Assembly (NCBI GenBank): GCA_003171295.1
Contig: PMYF01000300.1
Coordinates: 1 to 8,705, forward strand
Origin: Acidobacteriota bacterium
GTDB taxonomy: Bacteria > Acidobacteriota > Terriglobia > UBA7540
Length of the DNA stretch: 8,705 nt
Direction of reading: 5' to 3'
Under the pieces are notes generated by a model. The model had not been told where the DNA came from, did not search any database, and worked only from the letters and a program-made list of their open reading frames with translations. This document shows, piece after piece, positions 1-6,719 of the stretch (positions within the stretch are counted from its first letter, which is position 1; every line of letters begins with the position of its first letter). Both the position numbers and the translations under genes were made by a program.

Positions 1-307
1 CTTTCACAGTTGCGACGCTAAATTATCAAAGAATAGAGAGAAATTTCAAGAATGATGCTGTCCTCTGGCAATTTTGTCCCCACTGGCTTATTCTGGGCCC
101 TCGAATTCCGGGGCGCTGGGGGGGAACTGTAACGCCCTTATTGGAAAAACGGCAGTGAGTCGACTCCGTTGTCGCAGCAATGATCTGGGGCCACCCGTGC
201 GATTCTGCTACCTACTGCGGACTCAAAGCATGGGGGAATGCGCCTTCACAGCCGTCCCCGACGACAGACCCCACGTCCGATTTCGTGACCGAATTCACGC
301 ATAGAAA

Positions 308-331
308 GGGGGCCCATCGGGCCGGGCCCCC
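308..331. terminator. GC-rich perfect hairpin, possible terminator
   Basis: GGGGGCCC (308-315) is perfectly complementary to GGGCCCCC (324-331) around an 8-base loop. Read on the minus strand the stem is followed by TTTCTAT, a weak U-tract. Read on the plus strand it is followed by AAAGGGG and has no U-tract. It could end an unseen minus-strand transcript, or end readthrough coming from left of the window. No gene of the right orientation sits directly beside it, so the role is uncertain. Confidence 0.3.
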
Positions 332-376
332 AAAGGGGTAAGCAGAAAAACGGGTCGCAAACTACACAGTTTTGGC

Positions 377-455
377 TACAATGTGGGCCGCCGGCTTGGC
401 GAGAGCTTAGGCGTGAGTCCTTACAAGAGGAAAGCCGAAGCCCAAGGACTTTACG
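377..455 (+). promoter_or_regulatory. Candidate structured leader RNA with a -10-like box just before it
   Basis: A TACAAT box (377-382, five of six matches to the -10 consensus) would place a transcript start near 388-390. No good -35 box is seen. From 389 two hairpins can form. One is CGCC/GGCG (389-392 with 398-401) with loop GGCTT. The other is an 11-bp stem with one bulge (412-422 with 444-455, bulged T451) and a 21-base loop. That loop contains AAGCC twice (432-436 and 438-442), each complementary to the GGCTT loop of the first hairpin, so a kissing-loop fold is possible. I do not recognise a known riboswitch class. The 11-bp stem is solid by inspection, but the 5-base loop contact could be chance. 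Confidence 0.25.
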
Positions 456-470
456 GTTCGCATGCATTTC

Positions 471-499
471 TTGACCCTTTGGTGATCCACTAACCTAAT
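471..499 (+). promoter_or_regulatory. Sigma70-like promoter candidate
   Basis: TTGACC (471-476) matches the -35 consensus at five of six positions. After a 17-base spacer, CCTAAT (494-499) matches the -10 consensus at four of six. The predicted start near 506 would give a leader of about 50 bases before the ATG at 556. Spacing is ideal but the -10 box is imperfect. If this is the main promoter, the folded element at 389-455 would not be transcribed from it. Confidence 0.4.
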
Positions 500-511
500 C
501 TCGCTGCTGGT

Positions 512-527
512 GCCCCCAGGGGCTTTT
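512..527 (+). terminator. Small GC hairpin with T4 run in the 5' leader
   Basis: GCCCC (512-516) can pair with GGGGC (519-523), realistically as a 4-bp stem with a CCAG loop, and is followed directly by TTTT (524-527). A competing pairing exists between CCAGG (516-520) and CCTGG (536-540), which ends just before the ribosome binding site. Mutually exclusive folds beside a ribosome binding site resemble an attenuator, but the stems are short and the evidence is weak. Confidence 0.22.
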
Positions 528-543
528 GGGCTAGACCTGGAAT

Positions 544-549
544 AAGGAG
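544..549 (+). promoter_or_regulatory. Ribosome binding site of the 556-2700 gene
   Basis: AAGGAG lies six bases before the ATG at 556. It supports that start, which also gives a complete signal peptide at the N-terminus. Confidence 0.75.
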
Positions 550-555
550 TCATTC

Positions 556-2700
556 ATGCTGAAGCGATTTGCACTTGTCGCTACTACCCTGCTGTCGGGT
601 TTTCTCCTCGCGTCGGCGGCTGCGTTCGCCGCTGCGCCCGAGGGTTCAGCGCATCCCGTTATCATCGTAACCGGTGAGAGAAAAAGTCCCAAGCTGGACT
701 TCGCAACCAACCTCCTCGCCGAAGCGCTGCGCAGCATCAATAAGGCAAGTGCGGTGCAATCAGCTCCGACGGCGAAATCCAAAGAGTACATCCTCAGGCT
801 TGAGGTTAACCCGGAGGGATTGCCGGAGGGCGTGAGAAAAGCAGAGGGTTTCACAATCGACTCCGATCGCTCGGGGAGCCGCCTCAACGGCTTTGATGAC
901 GCGGGTCTCCTCTACGCAGCGCAGGAATTCGCGCAGCGAATCCGCAAAACGAAGGAATTCCCGGTCGAGATGCGTATGGCGGATGTGCCGAAGATGAGCA
1001 TGCGGGGCGTCGTGATGTTCCTGATGACTGCCGGAAGCTATGATTACCCGATCACCGCGACCACCTTCCCCTGGTTCTACGACCAGAAGCTGTGGATCAA
1101 AACGCTCGATTCCCTTTCCGAAAACCGCATAAATTTCATCTCGATTTGGAACTCCCATCCCTTTCCGTATTTCGTGCGGCTCCCAAAGTATCCCGAAGTC
1201 AAAGTGGCGACGGCTGAAGAACTCGATCGTAACGTTCAGCTTATGGATTGGTTGAGCAAAGAGGCAGAGAAGAGAAACATCTGGCTGATGTTTCAGTTCT
1301 ACAACATTCATGTGCCTGGGTCGTTTGCCGAGGCTCACGGGTTCCCCAAGGACACCTCCTTCAACGGATACGTATTGTCTGAACCGAACCCGGTCGTGGC
1401 TGAGTACACGCGCTACGCCATTTCTCAGTTTGTGGGAAAGTTTCCAAGTGTGGGGCTGTACGTTTGTTTGGGAGAAGCACTCCAAAAGGATCAGAGCTAC
1501 TGGATGGATGATGTGATCCTGGCGGGGGTCAAGGACTCGGGCAAGCACCCACCTGTGATCTTGAGGAATTGGGCTTTAGGCAACGAGGGCTTGCGCATCT
1601 TAAAGGAGGCCAAAGCTCACTACGACGATCTCTACACCGAGATGAAACATAACGATGAGATGTATGCGGTTACAACGCCGGACCCCGACAACGCGGAATG
1701 GATTCGACAAAGCCGAAAGCACATTTTCAACGTACACTTGGTGGGAAACCTCAAGCCCTTCCGCTGGGCGTCACCTTCTTTTGTTCAGGAAACGGCGAAA
1801 GCCCAACAACAGATGGGCGCACAAGGTGTGGAGGTGTATCCGCTCTGGGTATGGGACTGGCCGAACTCCGCGGACACCACACCGCTACTCCAGATCGATC
1901 GGGATTGGCTCTGGTACGCCGTCTGGGCTCGTTACGCCTGGAACGCCGACCGCCCGGCAGAACAAGAACAGAAATATTGGTCGGAGCGCATTGGCGAGAA
2001 GTTCGGCGACCATGCGGCGCCCGATATCCTAGCTGCCTATGATGCGGCGGGCAAGGTGATGCCAAGCGTGCCCCGACTTTTCTGGTTTGATGGCTGGAAC
2101 CATTGGTTTGCAGCCGACGGCCTTACTTTGGACCAGATTCTTTCCGGCACCCCGATCCCGTTCACCAATGTCAAGAAAACCCTAAGCGTGCAGCATTATG
2201 CCGAAGCTTTGGCGCAAGGAAGACCGATAGACCCTGAAGTCCTGACGCCCATCGCGCTCACGGACGACATGGTTCAGCAAGCCAGAAGCGCGGTCGAAGC
2301 ATGCCACAAGGCAGGTCCCCTGGTGGAGAAAAACCAGGAGGAATTCGCGCGCCTGCAGACAGACATCGAAGCGACACTATCGATTGCGCAGTTCTACCAG
2401 GCCAAGATCGATGCTGCTATCCACTTCGTTCGCTACCAGACAAGCCAAAAGGCCGAGGACCGGGACATGACACTTCAACTCCTGGGCAAGTCGGTCCAGT
2501 ATTATCGTGACCTTGTTGCAAAAGCCGATGCCGCGTATGTCACACCAAATGATATCCGGAATGACATTCCCTTCCCTTTCCACCCGCCCAATGGGATGTC
2601 GCCCATGCAACCGACGAGTATCCCTCGACGCCCGCACTGGCGGGATTTCCTGGTGGTCTATGAGAAGGAGTACGAGATATACTCCAGTGTGATGAAATGA
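556..2700 (+). CDS. Exported GH20/GH67-like glycoside hydrolase-related protein
   Basis: This 714-residue protein is probably a secreted or periplasmic carbohydrate-active enzyme. Residues 1-26 form a signal peptide: MLKR, a hydrophobic stretch, then cleavage near AFA. Residues about 33-140 resemble the small alpha/beta domain that precedes the barrel in GH20 and GH67 enzymes, including the 'DDAGLLYAAQEFAQRI' helix. From about 148 a TIM-barrel-like region follows: MRGVVMF, NRINFISIW, NIWLMFQFYN, SVGLYVCLGEAL, PVILRNWALG and GVEVYPLWVWDWP look like successive strands. E307 in LGEA is a candidate acid/base, and the barrel is rich in Trp and Tyr. Residues 570-660 look helical and probably form a C-terminal bundle. 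The usual GH20 Asp-Glu pair is not evident, so substrate and family are unknown. It is transcribed alone and convergently with the next gene. A non-catalytic glycan-binding role is possible. The start is supported by AAGGAG at 544-549. Confidence 0.8.
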   Translation: MLKRFALVATTLLSGFLLASAAAFAAAPEGSAHPVIIVTGERKSPKLDFATNLLAEALRSINKASAVQSAPTAKSKEYILRLEVNPEGLPEGVRKAEGFTIDSDRSGSRLNGFDDAGLLYAAQEFAQRIRKTKEFPVEMRMADVPKMSMRGVVMFLMTAGSYDYPITATTFPWFYDQKLWIKTLDSLSENRINFISIWNSHPFPYFVRLPKYPEVKVATAEELDRNVQLMDWLSKEAEKRNIWLMFQFYNIHVPGSFAEAHGFPKDTSFNGYVLSEPNPVVAEYTRYAISQFVGKFPSVGLYVCLGEALQKDQSYWMDDVILAGVKDSGKHPPVILRNWALGNEGLRILKEAKAHYDDLYTEMKHNDEMYAVTTPDPDNAEWIRQSRKHIFNVHLVGNLKPFRWASPSFVQETAKAQQQMGAQGVEVYPLWVWDWPNSADTTPLLQIDRDWLWYAVWARYAWNADRPAEQEQKYWSERIGEKFGDHAAPDILAAYDAAGKVMPSVPRLFWFDGWNHWFAADGLTLDQILSGTPIPFTNVKKTLSVQHYAEALAQGRPIDPEVLTPIALTDDMVQQARSAVEACHKAGPLVEKNQEEFARLQTDIEATLSIAQFYQAKIDAAIHFVRYQTSQKAEDRDMTLQLLGKSVQYYRDLVAKADAAYVTPNDIRNDIPFPFHPPNGMSPMQPTSIPRRPHWRDFLVVYEKEYEIYSSVMK

Positions 2701-2716
2701 ATTGCGACACGCCCCC

Positions 2717-2740
2717 GCCGCATCCCAGCAGCGGGACGGC
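2717..2740 (+). terminator. Hairpin just after the stop codon of the 556-2700 gene
   Basis: GCCG (2717-2720) pairs with CGGC (2737-2740) and TCCC (2723-2726) pairs with GGGA (2733-2736). A 2-base bulge lies on the left arm and the loop has six bases. It begins 17 bases after the stop codon, a normal place for transcript end processing. No U-tract follows, so it may protect the 3' end rather than terminate transcription. Confidence 0.3.
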
Positions 2741-2810
2741 TGAAGTGCAACGGTGAAACATCTTGCCTTGATTAGCCTTAAGCGGCACGATGCGTGCTGG
2801 TCACGGCCTC

Positions 2811-2828
2811 GCGGCAACCGCTTTGTTT
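2811..2828 (+). terminator. Weak intrinsic terminator candidate
   Basis: GCGG-CAA-CCGC (2811-2821) is followed by TTTGTTT (2822-2828), the most terminator-like U-rich tail on the plus strand after the 556-2700 gene. The stem is only 4 bp. It competes with the CGGCAA/TTGCCG pairing at 2812-2832 and with AAGCGG/CCGCTT (2780-2785 with 2818-2823). Confidence 0.25.
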
Positions 2829-3015
2829 GCCGGGTTCAAACAGAAATGGTTGGTCTGAAGGAAACTCTCCCAGCGGACTCGGTCGGAGTTTTATCAGACG
2901 CTTACTCCCGGGGGCCCGGGGAGGCATCGCTACCCCTTTACTCTAATTTCATAACATCACGTTATCGCCAAGGCGACAATTCCCATTCATGCCCCCCAGG
3001 GCGGGCCGTCCATGG

Positions 3016-6000
3016 TTAGTAACAAGCCTTAATGCGAATTTCGCCCGTCTCCAGGGGCAGCCGGATTCGTTCCAGACTAGGATCAAAGTCTGTCCACTGC
3101 CTTCCATCCACTTCCACCGAACGCACGTGCTTCCCCTCAGGAGCACGGAGGACCAACCATGCGGCTCTTGCCGGGTTCCGAGAGGGCAGCGTCACACGGG
3201 CTTCCACCCCGTCCGCATTCCCTTCCAAGCGGTAGCTGACGGGACCGAAATAGGTCGCCCCTTCATGGACTTCCACCTTCTCCCCTGGGGCGAGCCACCG
3301 CCGCGGGGTTCCGGCGGCCAGCCACAACGTGTCCCCTTCCTCCCGGACCAGCAAATCTCGCACGCGGTTCACAAACTTCGCTTCGTCGGGAATCTTGTAA
3401 AAAGGGCCGCTCGGGGAACCCCACTGGCGATACTCTTCGGTAAAGGCGTTAACCGAAGGGTAGTAGCACGCCACGAAGTCGTTGTAGAGATTGCGAATGG
3501 CCGCAGGCACTTCGTTGCGCCGGAGATAAGTCAGGATGGGATTCTGCAGATTGGCCTGGAATACCATCCCCCCTCGACTGAACCAAAGCTTGTCGTCCAC
3601 CCAGCCATGCACGTGCAGGCCCAGTGATGACGACATGGTCGCGTTATCTTCCCAATCGTCCAACACCCAATTCGCGAGTGGCTCGTCGGTGTGGAAGACG
3701 TCGGTGGCCAGGAGGATCATGGCCCCGTAAAGAACCTCGCGCGTGGCAGAAAGCCGGTAGGTCGGCAACACCTTCTGGGGATAGCGCGAGTAATAGGCGA
3801 CGCGAATAGGGCCGAACAGACGGATTCGCTGATAGGGCCGGGTGGGCAAGTACGGAATATAGGTGTTGTCGCGCAGCCGAATGACCGGAGCCAATCGGGA
3901 GGCCCGCAGTACTGCATCACGCAAGTCCTGCGTGTACGCCGCGGCTTCCTGTGCATATTTCCCGGCTTCCGGCGCACCCACCTCCGCCAGGGCCTTGGCC
4001 AGGCCGGTCATGCCGGCAGCCGCAAAGGCATTCACCGAAAACCAGTGACCCCAGTCCGCGTTATCTTCGAGGTGCCCCGCTGGGAGAAGGCCATATTCTG
4101 GAATTCGCCGATCTCCATCCAGCAACTGCGTGAGTTTTCGCTGCTCAACTATCCAGTCAGCGGCGCGCATCATGCTGGGGGCTGCATGCTTCAACCACTC
4201 CTTGTCGCGAGTGTAGAAATAATGCTCACCCAGGGACCAGAGCGCGGTTCCATGGTCGAGGTTATACTCCGCCGCGGTGTAATCACGTTCCTTGTCAACC
4301 CGCGCCCCGTGATAAACGTCTTTTTGATCGCCGGTGAAGGTCCCGAGAAACGGTTTGGAACCCTGCAGGCGGAGGAACGACTCCAAGTACTCCTCGGCGA
4401 GTTTGTGGTCACCCAGGGCATCCAGCATGACGCATTGGAAGGCTGCCTCGTTGAAGAAGACAGCATAGGAATAACTCGCCGCGGGCACCATGTAGATCCC
4501 GCTTTTCGGGTCCTTCGTGGTGCTGATCCGGATGTGAGGGATCACGGCCTTCGCAAACGTCACAAACCGCTTCTCCGGCACGTCAATAGGGACCACGTGG
4601 TCCGTAACCTGACGCCAATAGCTGATCACGCGGGTGCGCTCGTCATCGTATTTGAGTTCCGCCAGTTGCTGGCGTTCGGCAGAAGAGAGCCTGGGCACAA
4701 ACGGCAGCGAAACCAGTATGCTCTCCTCTTCGCCTCCACCCAGAGAGATCGCGGCGTGAATTCCCTGCAGCTTCTTCGGGCCGTCCGCCACTTCTCCCAC
4801 GGAAACCCCTGCGGATTCGGGAAAGCGAACATGGGCGCGGACCAGTTGGCCACCCCTAGCCAGGAGTTCGCCGTTCTCAAATGCGACGCTCTCTGCGGAA
4901 TCGGTGGCCAGCCACAAATGAGCCGTGGCCGACGCCGAGCCGGGATTGCGAGCCCGGATCTTCAGCATCAGGACCGCAGGGGTCTGCTCCTTCCGCCCTG
5001 GATCCTCGGGATCCAGCGGTCCGGAGAGCAAGGTGGCAAAGCCTTCTTCGTTATAATCAATACCTCCGGTTGACCAGGTCGCGGTGGCGACCGGCAGGTA
5101 ATCCTCCAGGACGGAGAGTTGGGAATCCTTCGAGGCGGGTCGATACTGGGGGGTCGCTCCGGTCCCGATTCGCCAGGATATTCGGTCGCCCGCCCACTCC
5201 AGGCGCTCCCGTTCCGGGCCCTTGGCCTTGTCTCCCACCTTGGAGATTGCGATGTTCCCGCCCCACTCAAAAGCAAATTTCTGCCAACTGGCGTCGGCAG
5301 CCAACGGCAAGTAGAGCCGCCCGCCTTGTCGTATCACAGGGTCCAAGGGAGGAATCTCTTTCGAGGCTCGCTCATAGGTCTGCTCGGGCTCCCGGGCAAG
5401 CTTGTCGCGGATCTTCTCCCCGGATTTCACGATGGAGGGGGAGAAACTGCGCGCCTCTCGGGCCAAGCACACGTAAGCGTGAAAGTCAGGAACGTACACG
5501 GGGCCCTTTTGAACGTCCGGGATGTCGAAAGAGAGTGTTCGCTCTCCTGCTTCGAGGGTCACGACGGTAACGTCGTGAGAACCCGGGAGCGAAGGCTCAG
5601 CAGCCACCAGCGCCAACGCCAAACCTTTCGGAGCGCCGGAGGTTGTAAGGTGGAAGGAGTTTCCGTGGGTCGAGTCTGGCCCCGATCCTTTCCAAAGCTG
5701 TAGACTCCGAAGCCGGCCGTTATAGACACGCACGGACCCGTCCCACGTGTAGGCCGTTGCTTCCCCGGCCCCCAGCTCCACGCGCACGTTCACGGATTTC
5801 TCCTGCGAGCCACTCAAAACCTGCACAGTCTCGATACGCGGGTCGGATTTGAAAACCAGCCGCACTTTCAGAGTCCGGCGGTAATCCAAACCCGGAAGGT
5901 TTTGCGCCAGGGGATTTTCAGCCTTTTCCAGAGGCCCGAACGTATATCGGCATACTACTCCCTGGCAATCCACCTTGGTGGATGCCTTCAACCAGCGCCC

Positions 6001-6372
6001 CTGCCAGGGATCGTCAACGGGGTCTTCAATAGTTGGCATCTGCGGGGGTGAGTAAGGCCAATTGAGAAACCAGTATTCCAATTCTCCCTGCGGGGTATTG
6101 CTGCCGGCCCGAGCATGCACCCGAACCTCCCGGATGTCGCGTTCCTCCGCCCACTGCACGCCATAGATATAACGGCCGCCCGCAGCCCGCTCGGCGTTCT
6201 GGCCCGCGCTCCTTGCTTCGTCATAATCGAAGGCTACTTGTGAGGTGTGTTGGTTCTGGACACAGCACCGCTTCCCAAAGGGTGCTATGTCCAGGCCAGG
6301 GGTCTGGGCCAAGGCAGAGGAGGTCAAGCTTCCGGCGAAGCAGCAACAAACGATCAAGCGGATGATCCGCAT
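3016..6372 (-). CDS. Exported multidomain six-hairpin glycosidase-like protein
   Basis: This 1118-residue protein is a likely secreted or periplasmic glycosidase. Residues 1-22 form a signal peptide (MRIIRLIVCCC..., cleavage near ALA). Residues about 35-200 look like a beta-sandwich of carbohydrate-binding or discoidin type. Residues about 350-560 form a second beta-rich region typical of the supersandwich domain that precedes alpha/alpha barrels. Residues about 580-985 have the repeating helical pattern of six-hairpin glycosidases (GH15/GH63/GH78/GH95-type clan folds), with acidic candidates in 'AAEYNLDHGTALWSLGEHY' (E702, D706, E717), E759 and D773. Residues about 1005-1118 form the small C-terminal beta domain seen after such barrels. 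I cannot assign a GH family and the catalytic pair is a guess. GGGGGAG five bases before ATG supports the start. It is collinear with the isomerase and aminotransferase genes upstream, 347 bases away. It could also be a non-hydrolytic or lyase relative. Confidence 0.8.
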   Translation of the reverse strand: MRIIRLIVCCCFAGSLTSSALAQTPGLDIAPFGKRCCVQNQHTSQVAFDYDEARSAGQNAERAAGGRYIYGVQWAEERDIREVRVHARAGSNTPQGELEYWFLNWPYSPPQMPTIEDPVDDPWQGRWLKASTKVDCQGVVCRYTFGPLEKAENPLAQNLPGLDYRRTLKVRLVFKSDPRIETVQVLSGSQEKSVNVRVELGAGEATAYTWDGSVRVYNGRLRSLQLWKGSGPDSTHGNSFHLTTSGAPKGLALALVAAEPSLPGSHDVTVVTLEAGERTLSFDIPDVQKGPVYVPDFHAYVCLAREARSFSPSIVKSGEKIRDKLAREPEQTYERASKEIPPLDPVIRQGGRLYLPLAADASWQKFAFEWGGNIAISKVGDKAKGPERERLEWAGDRISWRIGTGATPQYRPASKDSQLSVLEDYLPVATATWSTGGIDYNEEGFATLLSGPLDPEDPGRKEQTPAVLMLKIRARNPGSASATAHLWLATDSAESVAFENGELLARGGQLVRAHVRFPESAGVSVGEVADGPKKLQGIHAAISLGGGEEESILVSLPFVPRLSSAERQQLAELKYDDERTRVISYWRQVTDHVVPIDVPEKRFVTFAKAVIPHIRISTTKDPKSGIYMVPAASYSYAVFFNEAAFQCVMLDALGDHKLAEEYLESFLRLQGSKPFLGTFTGDQKDVYHGARVDKERDYTAAEYNLDHGTALWSLGEHYFYTRDKEWLKHAAPSMMRAADWIVEQRKLTQLLDGDRRIPEYGLLPAGHLEDNADWGHWFSVNAFAAAGMTGLAKALAEVGAPEAGKYAQEAAAYTQDLRDAVLRASRLAPVIRLRDNTYIPYLPTRPYQRIRLFGPIRVAYYSRYPQKVLPTYRLSATREVLYGAMILLATDVFHTDEPLANWVLDDWEDNATMSSSLGLHVHGWVDDKLWFSRGGMVFQANLQNPILTYLRRNEVPAAIRNLYNDFVACYYPSVNAFTEEYRQWGSPSGPFYKIPDEAKFVNRVRDLLVREEGDTLWLAAGTPRRWLAPGEKVEVHEGATYFGPVSYRLEGNADGVEARVTLPSRNPARAAWLVLRAPEGKHVRSVEVDGRQWTDFDPSLERIRLPLETGEIRIKACY

Positions 6373-6377
6373 GTTCG

Positions 6378-6384
6378 CTCCCCC
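6378..6384 (-). promoter_or_regulatory. Ribosome binding site of the 3016-6372 gene
   Basis: On the minus strand GGGGGAG lies five bases before the ATG at 6372. It is purine-rich and well spaced, and it supports the start that yields the signal peptide. Confidence 0.6.
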
Positions 6385-6537
6385 GTCAGGTAACAGATTT
6401 GGGTGACCTTGCCTTTTGCTTCAGAGGGTGTCGCCATTCAGAATAAAACATGACCGTCCTAACGGGGCTGTGGAATGGATACCCGCAAGGGGGGGAACTT
6501 TTTCAGCGAACTTCTGACTCATGACGCTAGGTCCACG

Positions 6538-6624
6538 AAATGCCTGGACAACACTTCGGCTGTAGCGCTGGCATCCTGCTGGCAAATGCCGCCAAGATGG
6601 CGGCGCTACGTTGTCCACCCATTT
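6538..6624. repeat. Palindromic REP/MITE-like element A
   Basis: Nested inverted repeats span 87 bases. The outer arms AAATGCCTGGACAAC (6538-6552) and GTTGTCCACCCATTT (6610-6624) pair at 13 of 15 positions. Inside them GTAGCGC (6562-6568) pairs with GCGCTAC (6603-6609). A perfect 7-bp hairpin, GCCGCCA-AGA-TGGCGGC, occupies 6588-6604. GCTGGCA occurs twice as a direct repeat (6567-6573 and 6578-6584). There is no room for a transposase, so this would be a non-autonomous or REP-type element. The GTAGCG-plus-hairpin core resembles element B at 7571-7698. Boundaries are set by where pairing stops. Confidence 0.55.
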
Positions 6625-6719
6625 GCCGGGCACTACACTGGCAATACTCTAAATAGCATACCTTCCCTGCCGAGAGGGAGCACAGCGGTGATCCCCACCC
6701 TTTCACGCCCGGAGGCGCG

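Larger units (their letters stand above)
1..555. other. Gene-free leader region upstream of the exported GH20/GH67-like gene
   Basis: I find no convincing gene here. The open frames present (for example 74-304 on plus and 246-467 on minus) are short, have odd composition and lack a ribosome binding site. The first 60 bases are noticeably more AT-rich than the rest. The region holds a perfect 8-bp GC hairpin at 308-331, a possible kissing-hairpin RNA at 389-455, a sigma70-like promoter candidate at 471-499, a small hairpin with a T4 run at 512-527 and the ribosome binding site of the next gene at 544-549. No tRNA or CRISPR repeat is visible. Confidence 0.6.
2701..3015. other. Convergent intergenic region rich in inverted repeats
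   Basis: These 315 bases separate two convergent genes and carry no credible gene. Several short inverted repeats are packed here: 2717-2740 (8 bp with a 2-base bulge), 2785-2797 (5 bp), 2811-2821 (GCGG/CCGC followed by TTTGTTT) or alternatively 2812-2832 (CGGCAA/TTGCCG), 2876-2890 (ACTC/GAGT running into TTTT), 2905-2923 (CTCCC/GGGAG), 2951-2965 (ATAAC/GTTAT) and 2965-2976 (TCGCC/GGCGA). Some probably act as terminators for the two converging transcripts, but no single one is a textbook intrinsic terminator. Confidence 0.5.
6373..6719. other. Intergenic region between isomerase and glycosidase genes
   Basis: No credible gene lies in these 347 bases. The part from 6373 to about 6480 holds the ribosome binding site and 5' leader of the glycosidase gene; I found no promoter box there I would defend. 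The middle, 6538-6624, is an inverted-repeat element described separately. Two small hairpins follow the isomerase stop codon on the minus strand: CGCC/GGCG (6706-6709 with 6714-6717) and TCCCT/AGGGA (6664-6668 with 6675-6679). Neither has a U-tract. Confidence 0.5.

Noticed and set aside
1..39. TTGCGA followed by TAGAGA as a promoter at the left edge
   Set aside because: Both boxes match consensus poorly (four and three of six) and no gene follows at a sensible distance.
74..304. Small plus-strand open frame ending just before the GC hairpin at 308
   Set aside because: A small gene followed by a terminator was tempting, but there is no ribosome binding site, the composition looks non-coding and the hairpin has no U-tract on this strand.
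760..1548. Minus-strand open frame of 262 codons inside the 556-2700 gene
   Set aside because: Antisense shadow; the plus-strand protein has a signal peptide, ribosome binding site and domain pattern, whereas this product is rich in His and Arg with no family signature.
2831..2840. GGGTTCAAAC, resembling a tRNA T-loop
   Set aside because: The flanking bases cannot form a T-stem and no acceptor or anticodon stem can be drawn around it.
3691..5073. Long open frame of 460 codons on the plus strand
   Set aside because: It lies entirely antisense to the exported glycosidase-like gene, has no ribosome binding site or recognisable motif, and is rich in Arg and Gly as expected from the complement of GC-rich codons. 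The minus-strand product has a signal peptide and coherent domains.
5119..5703. Plus-strand open frame opposite the N-terminal half of the glycosidase-like gene
   Set aside because: Antisense shadow with low-complexity Arg/Gly/Ser composition and no supporting start signal.
6489..6507. GGGGGGGAACT, also found at 118-128, followed by CTTTTTCAGC, which matches part of the left end of element B
   Set aside because: The shared stretches are only 10-11 bases, involve simple runs, and have no partner inverted repeat nearby, so they are probably chance or too decayed to call an element.
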